41,220 nucleotides of DNA from Myxococcales bacterium (GTDB taxonomy: Bacteria > Myxococcota_A > Polyangia > Polyangiales > Houyiibacteriaceae). The stretch covers positions 1-41,220 of the forward strand of contig JAHELW010000007.1 of NCBI GenBank assembly GCA_024643985.1, given 5' to 3'. A program made the position numbers and the translations under genes. The notes under the pieces were generated by a model. It made no database searches. It saw nothing but the letters and a program-made list of their open reading frames with translations, and had not been told where the DNA came from. Below are positions 1-8,735 of the stretch, in pieces (within the stretch, counting starts at the first letter, position 1; each line of letters starts with the position of its first letter).

Positions 1-250
1 CGGTGGTCGCTCGCGTGATCATGATGTCGCGGACCGTCTCGGGGCCGAAGAGGTCAAACCACTCGAGCGCGCCGATGACGCCCGCACGCGCGATGTACCG
101 GGTCTGAAGGTTTTGGCGCGCAAAACCCGCGCCGCGCACCTCGTGGGCCACCGTGCTCGCCGAGAACACGGCGCTCGCGGTGCCGACCATCACGATCATG
201 AGCACGACGAATAGCGCGGCGCCCTCTCGGTCGTTTCGGCGCGGCTTCAC
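1..250 (-). CDS. PilX-like minor pilin / pilus assembly protein, N-terminal part only (runs off left edge)
   Basis: Reverse complement from GTG at 250 reads VKPRRNDREGAALFVVLMIVMVGTASAVFSASTVAHEVRGAGFARQNLQTRYIARAGVIGALEWFDLFGPE... This is a hydrophobic pilin-type N-terminus of the PilX kind (GAAL instead of GFTLIE). It overlaps the pilW stop by 4 bp (GTGA). Not in the ORF track because it is open at the window edge. Confidence 0.7.
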   Translation of the reverse strand, partial: MKPRRNDREGAALFVVLMIVMVGTASAVFSASTVAHEVRGAGFARQNLQTRYIARAGVIGALEWFDLFGPETVRDIMITRATT

Positions 251-1569
251 AGGTTCCTCCTTGCCACGTTCATGACCGGGATCTCGATCTCCATCGTTCG
301 GACGCGCGCGGCGCCCTTTTGGTCGGTGTTCGTGTCGTATCGCGTCCCCGCGTCGGGTAGGAACTTCACGTCGGGGTCTTCCAAGGGGTTGCGAATCCCG
401 AGCCGAATGATCACCGCCCGCACGTTTTCCGGCTCGGCGTTGACATCGCCCTCGGCGCCCGTCGTGCGGTCCTCGATCGCCAGGCTCGGGGCATCTCCCG
501 GGGCCACCTTGTTGTCGAAGAGGAAGCTCACATCGAAGGTGGTGACGAACTCGGCCACGACCTGCGTGGTGTTTGGCACCACGTTCCCGGTGCTCGAGTT
601 CAAAATTCGCCGTATGAGCATGTAGTTGGGCGACTCTCGAAGGTCGGCCTTCGTGGTGCCGTCGAGCTGAACGGCGGGACCGCCGCCCGAAAGGTCGATG
701 TAGAACAAGCCGTCGAAGTCGTAGAAGTCGGTGCCGACGTGGGCCGTGTTGAAGGGATCGACGACGGCGTATTCCACCCACTGAAGCGGGGCCACGTTCG
801 ACCCCTCGGCCGCGCCGGGCAGGCAAGCGGTTCCCACGGGTAGCGCAGGGTCGACCTGGATGCGGATTTCGTTCTGAATGTTGCCCGCCTTGCCGAACAC
901 GGAGCGAAAGAAGTGCCGGCCCTCCGGCGTCTCGATGTGAAGGACCGATCCGGTTTGAAAAGCGCGCGCGCCCTTTTGTCCAATGCCGCTCCAGTCGGAT
1001 CCCGAGGAGTACGAGCTATCCCAGTCGAGGTTGCCTTCGAGATACGTCGGCGCGGCGCCGCTGGTGAACGGGCCCGCCGTCTGTCCCCACTGGAACGTGC
1101 GCCGATACGCCTGGTTTCCGCTCTGCAACACCACGATGTCGCCGTTGGCGTCGGTCGAGTGCACGAGCAGCTGGTCGGTGAGATAGAGGCTCGTCAGCAC
1201 CCGAAGCCGGTCGGCGTGCATGCCCGGGTTGTCGGCCGCGATGCCGAGAGCGCTCGTGTCTTCGTCGGCGTAATACTGAAACGCTCCCATGGGCCCGTTT
1301 CCTCCTCCGAGGAGGGGAAGCCTCGGCGGGGTGTTGTCACACGTCGGCTCGAGCGTTCCGTTTGGGGAACCGAAGAGGCCGGCGCGCGAGATGTCGCGGC
1401 GAAGCTCCATGATCGCGACGCGCGAGGTGCCCTGCGAGGTCGCGAGCCGCTGCTCCTCGTAGAACTGCTTGCTCATCGCCGCGCCGAGGCTGTAGACGGA
1501 GGTGATTGCAGCGAGGCCGATGACCATCGCCACCATGAGCTCGATCAGGGTGAAGCCGCGTTTGCTCAC
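247..1569 (-). CDS. pilW: PilW-like prepilin-type minor pilin
   Basis: Prepilin motif VSKRGFTLIELMVAMVIGLAAITSVYSLG near the N-terminus; GTG start at 1569 gives a short leader. Sits between pilV-like and pilX-like genes. Confidence 0.75.
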   Translation of the reverse strand: MSKRGFTLIELMVAMVIGLAAITSVYSLGAAMSKQFYEEQRLATSQGTSRVAIMELRRDISRAGLFGSPNGTLEPTCDNTPPRLPLLGGGNGPMGAFQYYADEDTSALGIAADNPGMHADRLRVLTSLYLTDQLLVHSTDANGDIVVLQSGNQAYRRTFQWGQTAGPFTSGAAPTYLEGNLDWDSSYSSGSDWSGIGQKGARAFQTGSVLHIETPEGRHFFRSVFGKAGNIQNEIRIQVDPALPVGTACLPGAAEGSNVAPLQWVEYAVVDPFNTAHVGTDFYDFDGLFYIDLSGGGPAVQLDGTTKADLRESPNYMLIRRILNSSTGNVVPNTTQVVAEFVTTFDVSFLFDNKVAPGDAPSLAIEDRTTGAEGDVNAEPENVRAVIIRLGIRNPLEDPDVKFLPDAGTRYDTNTDQKGAARVRTMEIEIPVMNVARRNL

Positions 1570-2192
1570 GCTCCCTCCCTCCTCAACCAGCGCACGACCG
1601 TCGATGCGAACACGACGTTGACGTTCGGCGCCTCCCCGAGGTCCCACGTGTCCGCGCTGTTCGCAGCGCAGTCGGCGCTACGGAACGCAGTGCCATCCAC
1701 CCACTTGGAGTGAGAGGCGCCTCCCGGAATGAACCCCTCTCGATACCAGAACGTTCGGATGTCGACCCGCGCCGAGCTCCCTGGACGAATCCAGCTCATC
1801 TGGAGGTTCACGCAGTACTTGGTCGCGTTGCCCGCGGGATCGTCCCGCCCGAAATGGTTGAACCGAAACGATTCGCTGGTGTCCGACGGGCTCGGCGTGA
1901 ACCAGCCGGTCGACGCCTGCGACCCCGCGAGCTCCTTCAGGTAGTCGGTCGAGTTCAGCGAGGAGGTGTTGAGGCCCTCCTCGGACCAAGCCAACGAATC
2001 GCGGTCGATGCGCTCCACCCAGCGCTCGGTGATCGAGATCGCGGTATTCATCTCGTTCGCGGTCCGGTTGGCTCCGCTCACGGCGTGGTGCATCGACAGG
2101 ATGCCGAGCGAGCCCACCGTCATGATGCCGATTGCAATCATCACCTCGATGAGGGTGAAGCCCGACGGCGGAAGCTTTCGAACACGCGTCAT
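1566..2192 (-). CDS. pilV: PilV-like prepilin-type minor pilin
   Basis: MTRVRKLPPSGFTLIEVMIAIGIMTVGSLGILSMHHAVSGANRTANEMNTA; ATG at 2192 with ATGA overlap to the upstream gene. The longer ORF start (2570) would read through fimT. Confidence 0.75.
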   Translation of the reverse strand: MTRVRKLPPSGFTLIEVMIAIGIMTVGSLGILSMHHAVSGANRTANEMNTAISITERWVERIDRDSLAWSEEGLNTSSLNSTDYLKELAGSQASTGWFTPSPSDTSESFRFNHFGRDDPAGNATKYCVNLQMSWIRPGSSARVDIRTFWYREGFIPGGASHSKWVDGTAFRSADCAANSADTWDLGEAPNVNVVFASTVVRWLRREGA

Positions 2193-2830
2193 TGCAGAAT
2201 CCTCGGAGTTCCCGTGCCCATCGGAACCAACACCTTTCGCGCCACGCCTACCGCGTTTCCGTCGATCTCCCGATAGACGACGAAGCCAAAGCCCGCACGC
2301 CCAACGCCGGTTTGCCAGTTCGAGAAGAGCGCGTTGTCGATGAAGACCTGGTTGTTGGAGCCGGCTTCGTAACAAAACGAAGTGTCGTTCCAGCCATCGA
2401 CCCGCACGAGGTTGTTCGAGTCGCCGTCGAGGTCGTACGTGTTGCTGTAGAGGAAGTCGACGCAGCGCCAGTTTGCGCCGCAGTCGAGGTCGTCGAGCGT
2501 GAACGTGCCGTTTTCGAACTTCGTAAGCGCGCACGCGCCGCCGGTTCCGCGCCGCGTCTCGAACGCCCAAGCGTCGCTCGTGAGCCCGGTGCCCGAGTCG
2601 TTCGCGTAAACCACTTGGTGCGCGCGCCCGTACGCCATCGACATGTAGCGGGCGCGTCGAAAGAGCGAGACGACGTCGCGGGCGATGATCGCCACCCGCC
2701 GGTCGGCAAAGCTCTTCCCAATGTTCGGCAGCGCCGCGCTCACGAGCACGCCCATGACCGCCAGCACGACCATCAGCTCCAGCAGCGTCAGCCCCCGCTG
2801 TTTGTTCCTATTTCCAGATTCCCCAGGCAC
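2189..2830 (-). CDS. FimT/GspH-family pseudopilin
   Basis: MPGESGNRNKQRGLTLLELMVVLAVMGVLVSAALPNIGKSFADRRVAIIARDVVSLFRRARYMSM; class III signal motif and GspH/FimT-like region. Confidence 0.75.
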   Translation of the reverse strand: MPGESGNRNKQRGLTLLELMVVLAVMGVLVSAALPNIGKSFADRRVAIIARDVVSLFRRARYMSMAYGRAHQVVYANDSGTGLTSDAWAFETRRGTGGACALTKFENGTFTLDDLDCGANWRCVDFLYSNTYDLDGDSNNLVRVDGWNDTSFCYEAGSNNQVFIDNALFSNWQTGVGRAGFGFVVYREIDGNAVGVARKVLVPMGTGTPRILQ

Positions 2831-2962
2831 GGCCGCTATGACTGCAACTCTCGTACCGGAATTTGGTTTAGGCTAAAGCATTGATATTGCTAAGCATTCA
2901 TCGAAGCCAGAACCCGGCTCACCTTGAACTCGTTGCGGCCCCTATGAAAAAAGTGCGGACGA

Positions 2963-2984
2963 GCGCCGCCCGGAGGGGCGGCGC
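2963..2984 (-). terminator. Possible rho-independent terminator 3' of tRNA-Leu
   Basis: Perfect 9-bp stem GCGCCGCCC-GGAG-GGGCGGCGC. On the minus strand it lies just downstream of the tRNA 3' end and is followed after about 10 nt by TTTTTT (2947-2952). The spacing to the T-tract is longer than ideal. Confidence 0.45.
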
Positions 2985-2988
2985 GCAG

Positions 2989-3072
2989 TGCGGAAGAGAG
3001 GACTCGAACCTCCACGTCCTTGCGGACACATGAACCTGAATCATGCGCGTCTGCCAATTCCGCCACTTCCGC
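2989..3072 (-). tRNA. tRNA-Leu(CAG)
   Basis: Reverse complement GCGGAAGTGGCGGAATTGGCAGACGCGCATGATTCAGGTTCATGTGTCCGCAAGGACGTGGAGGTTCGAGTCCTCTCTTCCGCA. 7-bp acceptor stem, D-arm, anticodon stem CATGA/TCATG with loop TTCAGGT (CAG), long variable arm, GGTTCGAGTCC T-arm. Confidence 0.95.
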
Positions 3073-3119
3073 GAAAGAGTGGGCGAGATAGTGGTTGGCT
3101 CCGGCCGTGTCAAGCGAGG

Positions 3120-3380
3120 TCAGGCGGCCGTGGATTGCCGCGCGAGCTTCTGCGCCCCGTGCATCGACACCGCCAGCACCAGGCCCTTCATCGAAAGCCG
3201 ACACCGGTCGCGGTCGACGAGCCCCTGCGCATCGAGGCGCTCGAGGAGCGCCTGAACGCGGGTGTCGGGAACATCGAGCCAGGTGCAGAGCCTCTCGGGC
3301 GTCGCCGGGATGTCGCCGCGCCCGAGCTCGTACAGCGTCTCCAGTAGCCGCCAAGCCAGTTTTTCTTCGTCTTCGTGCAT
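3120..3380 (-). CDS. Small hypothetical protein, possibly winged-helix-like
   Basis: 86-aa ORF MHEDEEKLAWRLLETLYELGRGDIPATPERLCTWLDVPDTRVQALLERLDAQGLVDRDRCRLSMKGLVLAVSM. Helical pattern resembles a winged helix. Codirectional with flanking genes. Confidence 0.55.
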   Translation of the reverse strand: MHEDEEKLAWRLLETLYELGRGDIPATPERLCTWLDVPDTRVQALLERLDAQGLVDRDRCRLSMKGLVLAVSMHGAQKLARQSTAA

Positions 3381-3445
3381 TAGACGAGCAGGATCGCGCA
3401 GTACTGATAATCGGTCCAGTTTTTGGTGTTCAGTGCGTCCGAAAC

Positions 3446-6094
3446 CTACAGGCCTTCGGATTCTAAACGCTTTTCCGATCCGATCTCAAGCGTCACGAGC
3501 AGGTGCTTGTTGTTGTCCCGCGGCTTGGTGAGCGCTCGAATCTCCGCACCATCCACGAGCTTCTCGAACCGCGGCAGGCGCTTGTGCTCGAGCACGACGT
3601 AGACGCGCCGCCCCGCGTTTCGTTCGAGCCACTTCTCGATCCGCTCGTTGTCGGTTTCGACGAATGCGTGCACTCGGTTGCCCGTATAGAAATTCTCGCC
3701 TTTCCAGTTCATCTGCCACGCGATCAGCGACTCGTCCGGACTCTGCCGCTCCGCGTAGTAGCGCGCGACGAGATCGCGCTGCCCCCAGTGCCCGCTGAGA
3801 TCGGTCATGTAGACATTCAAGCTCCACGCGCAGAAGACGAATGCAACGCCCGAGAGCCCGCGCAGGCCAATCGGCCGCCACCGCCTCGCGCTGGCCATCA
3901 CCGTCATCGAGGAAGCCGCGAGGGCAAACCCGGTCAGAGCCGCCCGATAGTCGAGGTGGCGGGGCCAGAGGCGCTGATAGTTGTACACGAACAGATCGAG
4001 GAGGCGCTCGTTTCCTTGGGGTCGCGCCGCGGTCGTCCAGCTCAGGTCTCGTCCCACGAACGCAACCACGGCAGCACCGAGGACGAGCGCCACGGCCACC
4101 GCCGTGCTCGTTCGAAGCGACTCCAGCCGAGTCTCGGAGCGACCGAGCTTCCACCGGCCGAGCACCGCCAGGATGCCGCCGAGCGCGATCGTCGCATAGG
4201 CACGAAACGGTCGCGCTCCTCGAAGCACCCAGTCTTCGACGCCCATCGCGTCCGCGGGAACGACTCCGCGCGGATCGCCCGCAAGCCATGCGAAACCAAG
4301 CGCCAGGCACGCGCCTGCCCCCGCGCCCAGCGCCGTTCCGCCGAGTTGCTCGGGACCCCAGATCCTCGCGAGTGCGACCCCGACCAAGATCGCGGCCGGG
4401 ACGATCGCGGGAAGCAGATAGTGGTGGTACTTCGTGACCATCGCGCTGAACAGCACGAACGACGTGAGCAGCCACATCGCGAGGAACAGCACGGTTTCTC
4501 TTTGAGCGAACCGCCCGTTCGCGTCGCGCACGCGAAAACCCAAAAACGCGGCAAGCGGGAAGAGCCCGATCCAAGGAAACGTCGCGTAGCCGAGCTGGGT
4601 CAGGAAGTACTGAACCGTCCCGGTGTCACCGTGCACGCCCGCGGCGAGGCGGTTGATGTGATCGTGGATGAGCAGGCGATTGAGAAACGGAGCTCCGTGG
4701 CGGACGTACATGGCAAGATACCAGGGAAGGCTGACGGCGCTCACGACGAGGATACCCGTCGACACGTGAAGCCGGCCGCTCGACAAGAGCTCCCAGCGGC
4801 GAGATGCCACGAGGTAAAATAGCGCCGCGGCGCCGGGGATCGCGATGCCCGGGAGCCCCTTCGCCAAGAAGGCGATCGCGCAGAACGCATAGAAGACGAC
4901 CATCCAAAGCGCATGCGCTCGGCGTTCGCGGCGAAGGCGGAAGACGATCGCACCCAGCGCAGCCAGCCAGAGGAGCCCCTGAAGAAACGGCTGCCCGAGC
5001 AGGCCGGGCACCGCCGGCAGCTGGTCTCGCGGGTTCGGGTTCCCGGGGACGTCGACGTTCCCTGCCGATCCGTAGAGGAACCGATCGGGGTGGGCGACGA
5101 GACCGAAGCCGTCGATCCACGAGAGGTTGCGCGAGATCAAATAGGTCGCCTGCGGCAAGACCATCACGATCAGCGCAAACACGACGACGTGCTGAAGCGT
5201 CACGCGCCAGGGTCCGATTCGACACGAGGGCGCCTTCCTCTGCGGATCGTCCTGCATCGACAAGAGCAGAGCGCACGACGCGATGGTGATGCCGGCGACG
5301 AGCGGGAGGTCGGTGATCGCCTGACGCGCGAGAAAGAAAAACTGCGGCATCGTCGCCAACACCAGCGTGGCCAGCACGCCCGCTCGCCGATCGAAGATCC
5401 GCCGCACCGTCACGTACACCATGCCGAGCGCGGCAAGCGCCATCAGCGCTGCCGGAAGCCGCACCGCCCACTCGGGGTGGGCGGGATGCGCGTCCGGCAT
5501 GAAGTCGACGCCGAGCGCGCCCATGCTGAGCGCTTCCATCCAGAACAGCAGCACGGGTTTCGACCAGAACCATTTGTCCTGCGCCCACCAAAGGCTGATC
5601 CAATCGTTTCGCGCCAGGATCTCCCTCGCGACTTCTGCATAGTGCGTCTCCCACGGGTCCCAGAGACTGGTCGTCCCGAGCCATGGAAGGTAGATCGCCG
5701 CGATCGCGATCATGACGGCGAGGCCTGGACGCTTGGCGGCAGCGGGGACGAGGCAGAGAAGCGAGGCGAGGATCGTGAGCGGCAGCGCCTCGTAGCCACC
5801 GAGCCCGGCGCCGCCGGCCAGGACCGCGAGCGCGGCGACGACGTAGGGCGCTAGGGGTACGCGCTTCCCGGCGCCCGTCGATCGCTCCGCGCTATCGGAG
5901 GCATCCCCGCGGAGCGGCGGCAGAAGCCAGATGACCCAGGCCGCGGCGGTGGCGACCGCGATCGATGCGCCGACCAGCGGACCGAGTCGAAACGGCTCCC
6001 GGTTCGCCATGAAGAGCGTCATCCCCACGGTGCCCGCGATGGCCCCGGTCAAAGCGGCGAGCCTCCCGGGCCCAGCGTGGCGCTCGGTCGTCAC
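3446..6094 (-). CDS. GT39-family (ArnT/PMT-like) membrane glycosyltransferase
   Basis: Multi-TM protein with motif GTTSLWDPWETHYAEVAREILARNDWISLWWAQDKWFWSKPVLLFWMEALSMGALG, typical of ArnT/PMT-like transferases. GTG start at 6094. Confidence 0.8.
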   Translation of the reverse strand: MTTERHAGPGRLAALTGAIAGTVGMTLFMANREPFRLGPLVGASIAVATAAAWVIWLLPPLRGDASDSAERSTGAGKRVPLAPYVVAALAVLAGGAGLGGYEALPLTILASLLCLVPAAAKRPGLAVMIAIAAIYLPWLGTTSLWDPWETHYAEVAREILARNDWISLWWAQDKWFWSKPVLLFWMEALSMGALGVDFMPDAHPAHPEWAVRLPAALMALAALGMVYVTVRRIFDRRAGVLATLVLATMPQFFFLARQAITDLPLVAGITIASCALLLSMQDDPQRKAPSCRIGPWRVTLQHVVVFALIVMVLPQATYLISRNLSWIDGFGLVAHPDRFLYGSAGNVDVPGNPNPRDQLPAVPGLLGQPFLQGLLWLAALGAIVFRLRRERRAHALWMVVFYAFCAIAFLAKGLPGIAIPGAAALFYLVASRRWELLSSGRLHVSTGILVVSAVSLPWYLAMYVRHGAPFLNRLLIHDHINRLAAGVHGDTGTVQYFLTQLGYATFPWIGLFPLAAFLGFRVRDANGRFAQRETVLFLAMWLLTSFVLFSAMVTKYHHYLLPAIVPAAILVGVALARIWGPEQLGGTALGAGAGACLALGFAWLAGDPRGVVPADAMGVEDWVLRGARPFRAYATIALGGILAVLGRWKLGRSETRLESLRTSTAVAVALVLGAAVVAFVGRDLSWTTAARPQGNERLLDLFVYNYQRLWPRHLDYRAALTGFALAASSMTVMASARRWRPIGLRGLSGVAFVFCAWSLNVYMTDLSGHWGQRDLVARYYAERQSPDESLIAWQMNWKGENFYTGNRVHAFVETDNERIEKWLERNAGRRVYVVLEHKRLPRFEKLVDGAEIRALTKPRDNNKHLLVTLEIGSEKRLESEGL

Positions 6095-6098
6095 GCCT

Positions 6099-6491
6099 TC
6101 ACTCGGGGGTCTCGACCGCGTCTCGTAGGTCGAATCGCGTCAGTCCCTCCGTTGGAACCGCGAGGATCCGAAGCTCCTCGACCGCGGATCCGTCCTTCCC
6201 ATGGAGGGTGATGTGAATCTGATACTCCCCCGGGCGGAGCCGCACGGCGTGGCGAAAGCCGTCGAGATGCGTGGCCCCGCCAAACCGGACGCTTGCGACG
6301 GCCGAGCCCCCCTGCAGGTAGTCCGCGTCGAGCTCCCGTATTTCGGGCCCGACCTGAAAGGCGATCTCGACCGTGCGCGGCCAGGCGTTCGCGAGCCGGC
6401 TCGCGACGAATACGATCCCGATCGCCGCGATCAGCGTCGCGATGCGGCGGCGGCTCGACGGTGGCCCTATATTCGGTGGGTGGTCCGTCAT
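6099..6491 (-). CDS. Single-TM hypothetical protein, extracytoplasmic beta-rich domain
   Basis: MTDHPPNIGPPSSRRRIATLIAAIGIVFVASRLANAWPRTVEIAFQVGPEIRELDADYLQGGSAVASVRFGG... One N-terminal TM segment; 4-bp gap to the downstream glycosyltransferase. Confidence 0.6.
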   Translation of the reverse strand: MTDHPPNIGPPSSRRRIATLIAAIGIVFVASRLANAWPRTVEIAFQVGPEIRELDADYLQGGSAVASVRFGGATHLDGFRHAVRLRPGEYQIHITLHGKDGSAVEELRILAVPTEGLTRFDLRDAVETPE

Positions 6492-6530
6492 GCATTGTGC
6501 TTTCGACGAGATCGCAAAAGGGCCACTACC

Positions 6531-6559
6531 TTGGCACCAATTGGAGACGGTGTTAAATT
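6531..6559 (+). promoter_or_regulatory. Candidate sigma70-type promoter for the RelA/SpoT gene
   Basis: TTGGCA (6531-6536), 17-nt spacer, TAAATT (6554-6559), in the divergent gap 6492-6583. Confidence 0.5.
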
Positions 6560-6583
6560 GGTAGGTGCCCGTATCGGTTCGCC

Positions 6584-8728
6584 ATGGTCCGGCTCACCAA
6601 TATTCTTGAAAAGGTGAAGGGATACCATCCCCGCGCGGATACGGATCTGATCAACAAGGCCTACGTGTACTCGGCCCGCATGCACGAGGGGCAAACGCGA
6701 AAATCCGGCGACGTGTATTTCACGCATCCGGTCTCCGTTGCCGACATCATCGCGGACATGCGGCTCGACGCCTCGAGCGTGTGCGCCGCGCTCCTGCATG
6801 ACGTCGTCGAGGACTGCGAAGTGAGCGTCGACGACGTCGAAACCGTGTTCGGCGAAGAGGTGGCGTTCCTGGTCGACGGCGTCACCAAGCTCGGCAAGGT
6901 CAACTTCGCTTCGCGCGAGGACCGTCAGGCAGAGAGCTTTCGCAAGATGCTGGTGGCCATGGCGCGCGACATTCGAGTGCTGCTCGTCAAGCTCGCCGAT
7001 CGCCTCGACAACATGCGCACGCTCGATCACATGGCGTCCGCTGCCCAGGAGCGCATCGCGCGGGAGACGATCGAGATCTACGCACCGCTCGCCGGTCGCC
7101 TCGGCATCCAGTGGCTCAAAGCCGAGCTCGAGGATCTCAGCTTCAAGTATCTCGAGCCCGAAGCGTATGCGATCCTCGACCGCCAGGTCACAGGCGTCGC
7201 GAAGAACACGGACACGTACATGTCCGACGTCACCGCGAAGCTTCAGAAGATGCTCGTCACGCGCGGGTTTTCGGTTCAGGTCAGCGGCAGGCGCAAGCAC
7301 CTCTACTCCCTGCATCGAAAGATGAAGTCGAGCGGAATCGGCTTCGAGCAGGTTCACGACTTCGTCGCGTTCCGAGTCATCACCGAAAGCGTCGCAGACT
7401 GCTACGCGACCCTGGGGGTGATCCATTCGGAGTGGACTCCGGTGCCGGGTCGGTTCAAGGACTACATCGCGCTCCCGAAGTCCAACATGTACCAGTCGCT
7501 GCATACGACGGTCATCGGACCCAGCAATCGCCGCGTCGAGATTCAACTCCGGACCCATGAAATGCACCGGACCGCCGAGTTCGGGATCGCGGCGCACTGG
7601 CAGTACAAGGAGCATACGGGCGGCATCGACCCCAAGGATGCAGCGCGATTCGTCTGGCTTCGCCAGCTGATGGAGTTCCAGAAAGAGGTCGCCGACCCGG
7701 AGGAGTTCTACGAGAGCGTCAAGGTAGACCTCTTTCCGGACGACGTGTACGTCTTCACGCCCAAAGGCGACGTCAAGACCTTTCCGCGCGGCTCGACCCC
7801 GGTCGATTTTGCTTACGCGGTTCACTCGGAGGTCGGGCATCGCTGCTCGGGCGCGCGTGTGAACGGCGCGATCGTACCCCTCCGTCACAAGCTCCAGAAC
7901 GGCGACGTCGTCGAAATCATCACCAGCAAGAGCCATCACCCGAGCAAGGATTGGCTCGAGTTCGTCGTGACGAGCCGGGCGCGTTCCCGCATCCGCACCT
8001 ATCTCCGGGCCGAAGAGCGAAAGCATGCGGTGCAGCTCGGGAAGGACCTTCTCGAAAAGGAGATGCGCAAGAAGGGCATGTCTCTTTCTCGCTTTCTCAA
8101 GAGCAAGCGCGCAAAGGAGGTCTTCAGTCGGTTTCGGGTCGGCAACGAGGACGAGCTCTACGCGCGCGTCGGCATCGGCAAGATCGCGCTTCCTACGGTG
8201 ATGGAGGCCGTGGAGCCTTCCGAGGATGGCGAGCGCGATTCTCTGCGTCCCGGATTCTTCGAGCGGACGGTCCAGCGGGTCGCGGGCGACGCGGACGCAG
8301 GCGGCATTCGCATTCAGGGCATGGACAACATGCTCGTCCGGTTTGCGCAGTGTTGCAATCCCGTCCCAGGCGATCCCGTGACCGGGTGGATTACCCGGGG
8401 CCGTGGCGTGTCCGTTCATCGGCGTGGCTGTTCGCGTGTCCTCGAGCTCGACCCTGAGCGCCGGGTTCAGGTGAGCTGGGGCGATGACGTGCACGTCGAC
8501 CTTCCGGTTTCACTGCGCGTCATGACCGATGACCGCGCGGGCATCCTCGCGTCCGTGTCCTCCGTGTTCTCGGCGAACGGCGTCAGCATCAGCGAGGCGT
8601 CGTGTCTTTCGAAAGACGGACGTGCGGAAAACCTCTTTCACTTCCGCGTGGGCGACATCGATCGGCTCCGCGACATCATGCGCGGCGTCGCCAAGGTCAA
8701 AGGGGTCCTCGACGTCGAGCGCGTCTAG
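6584..8728 (+). CDS. rsh: Bifunctional-type RelA/SpoT homologue ((p)ppGpp synthetase/hydrolase)
   Basis: HD motif AALLHDVVED; synthetase region GRFKDYIALPKSNMYQSLHTTVIGP...EIQLRTHEMHRTAEFGIAAHWQYKE with the RXKD (RFKD) signature of bifunctional enzymes; TGS region VYVFTPKGDVKTFPRGSTPVDFAYAVHSEVGHRCSGARVNG; C-terminal ACT domain. Confidence 0.95.
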   Translation: MVRLTNILEKVKGYHPRADTDLINKAYVYSARMHEGQTRKSGDVYFTHPVSVADIIADMRLDASSVCAALLHDVVEDCEVSVDDVETVFGEEVAFLVDGVTKLGKVNFASREDRQAESFRKMLVAMARDIRVLLVKLADRLDNMRTLDHMASAAQERIARETIEIYAPLAGRLGIQWLKAELEDLSFKYLEPEAYAILDRQVTGVAKNTDTYMSDVTAKLQKMLVTRGFSVQVSGRRKHLYSLHRKMKSSGIGFEQVHDFVAFRVITESVADCYATLGVIHSEWTPVPGRFKDYIALPKSNMYQSLHTTVIGPSNRRVEIQLRTHEMHRTAEFGIAAHWQYKEHTGGIDPKDAARFVWLRQLMEFQKEVADPEEFYESVKVDLFPDDVYVFTPKGDVKTFPRGSTPVDFAYAVHSEVGHRCSGARVNGAIVPLRHKLQNGDVVEIITSKSHHPSKDWLEFVVTSRARSRIRTYLRAEERKHAVQLGKDLLEKEMRKKGMSLSRFLKSKRAKEVFSRFRVGNEDELYARVGIGKIALPTVMEAVEPSEDGERDSLRPGFFERTVQRVAGDADAGGIRIQGMDNMLVRFAQCCNPVPGDPVTGWITRGRGVSVHRRGCSRVLELDPERRVQVSWGDDVHVDLPVSLRVMTDDRAGILASVSSVFSANGVSISEASCLSKDGRAENLFHFRVGDIDRLRDIMRGVAKVKGVLDVERV

Positions 8729-8735
8729 CCGCCCC

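Noticed and set aside
3503-4822. 439-aa plus-strand ORF opposite the GT39 gene
   Set aside because: Antisense to a convincing membrane glycosyltransferase; Arg/His/Glu-rich with no motifs.
6488-8494. 668-aa minus-strand ORF opposite the RelA/SpoT gene
   Set aside because: Lies antisense to a strongly supported housekeeping gene. Long antisense ORFs are expected in high-GC DNA with biased codon use, and the translation has no recognisable motif.
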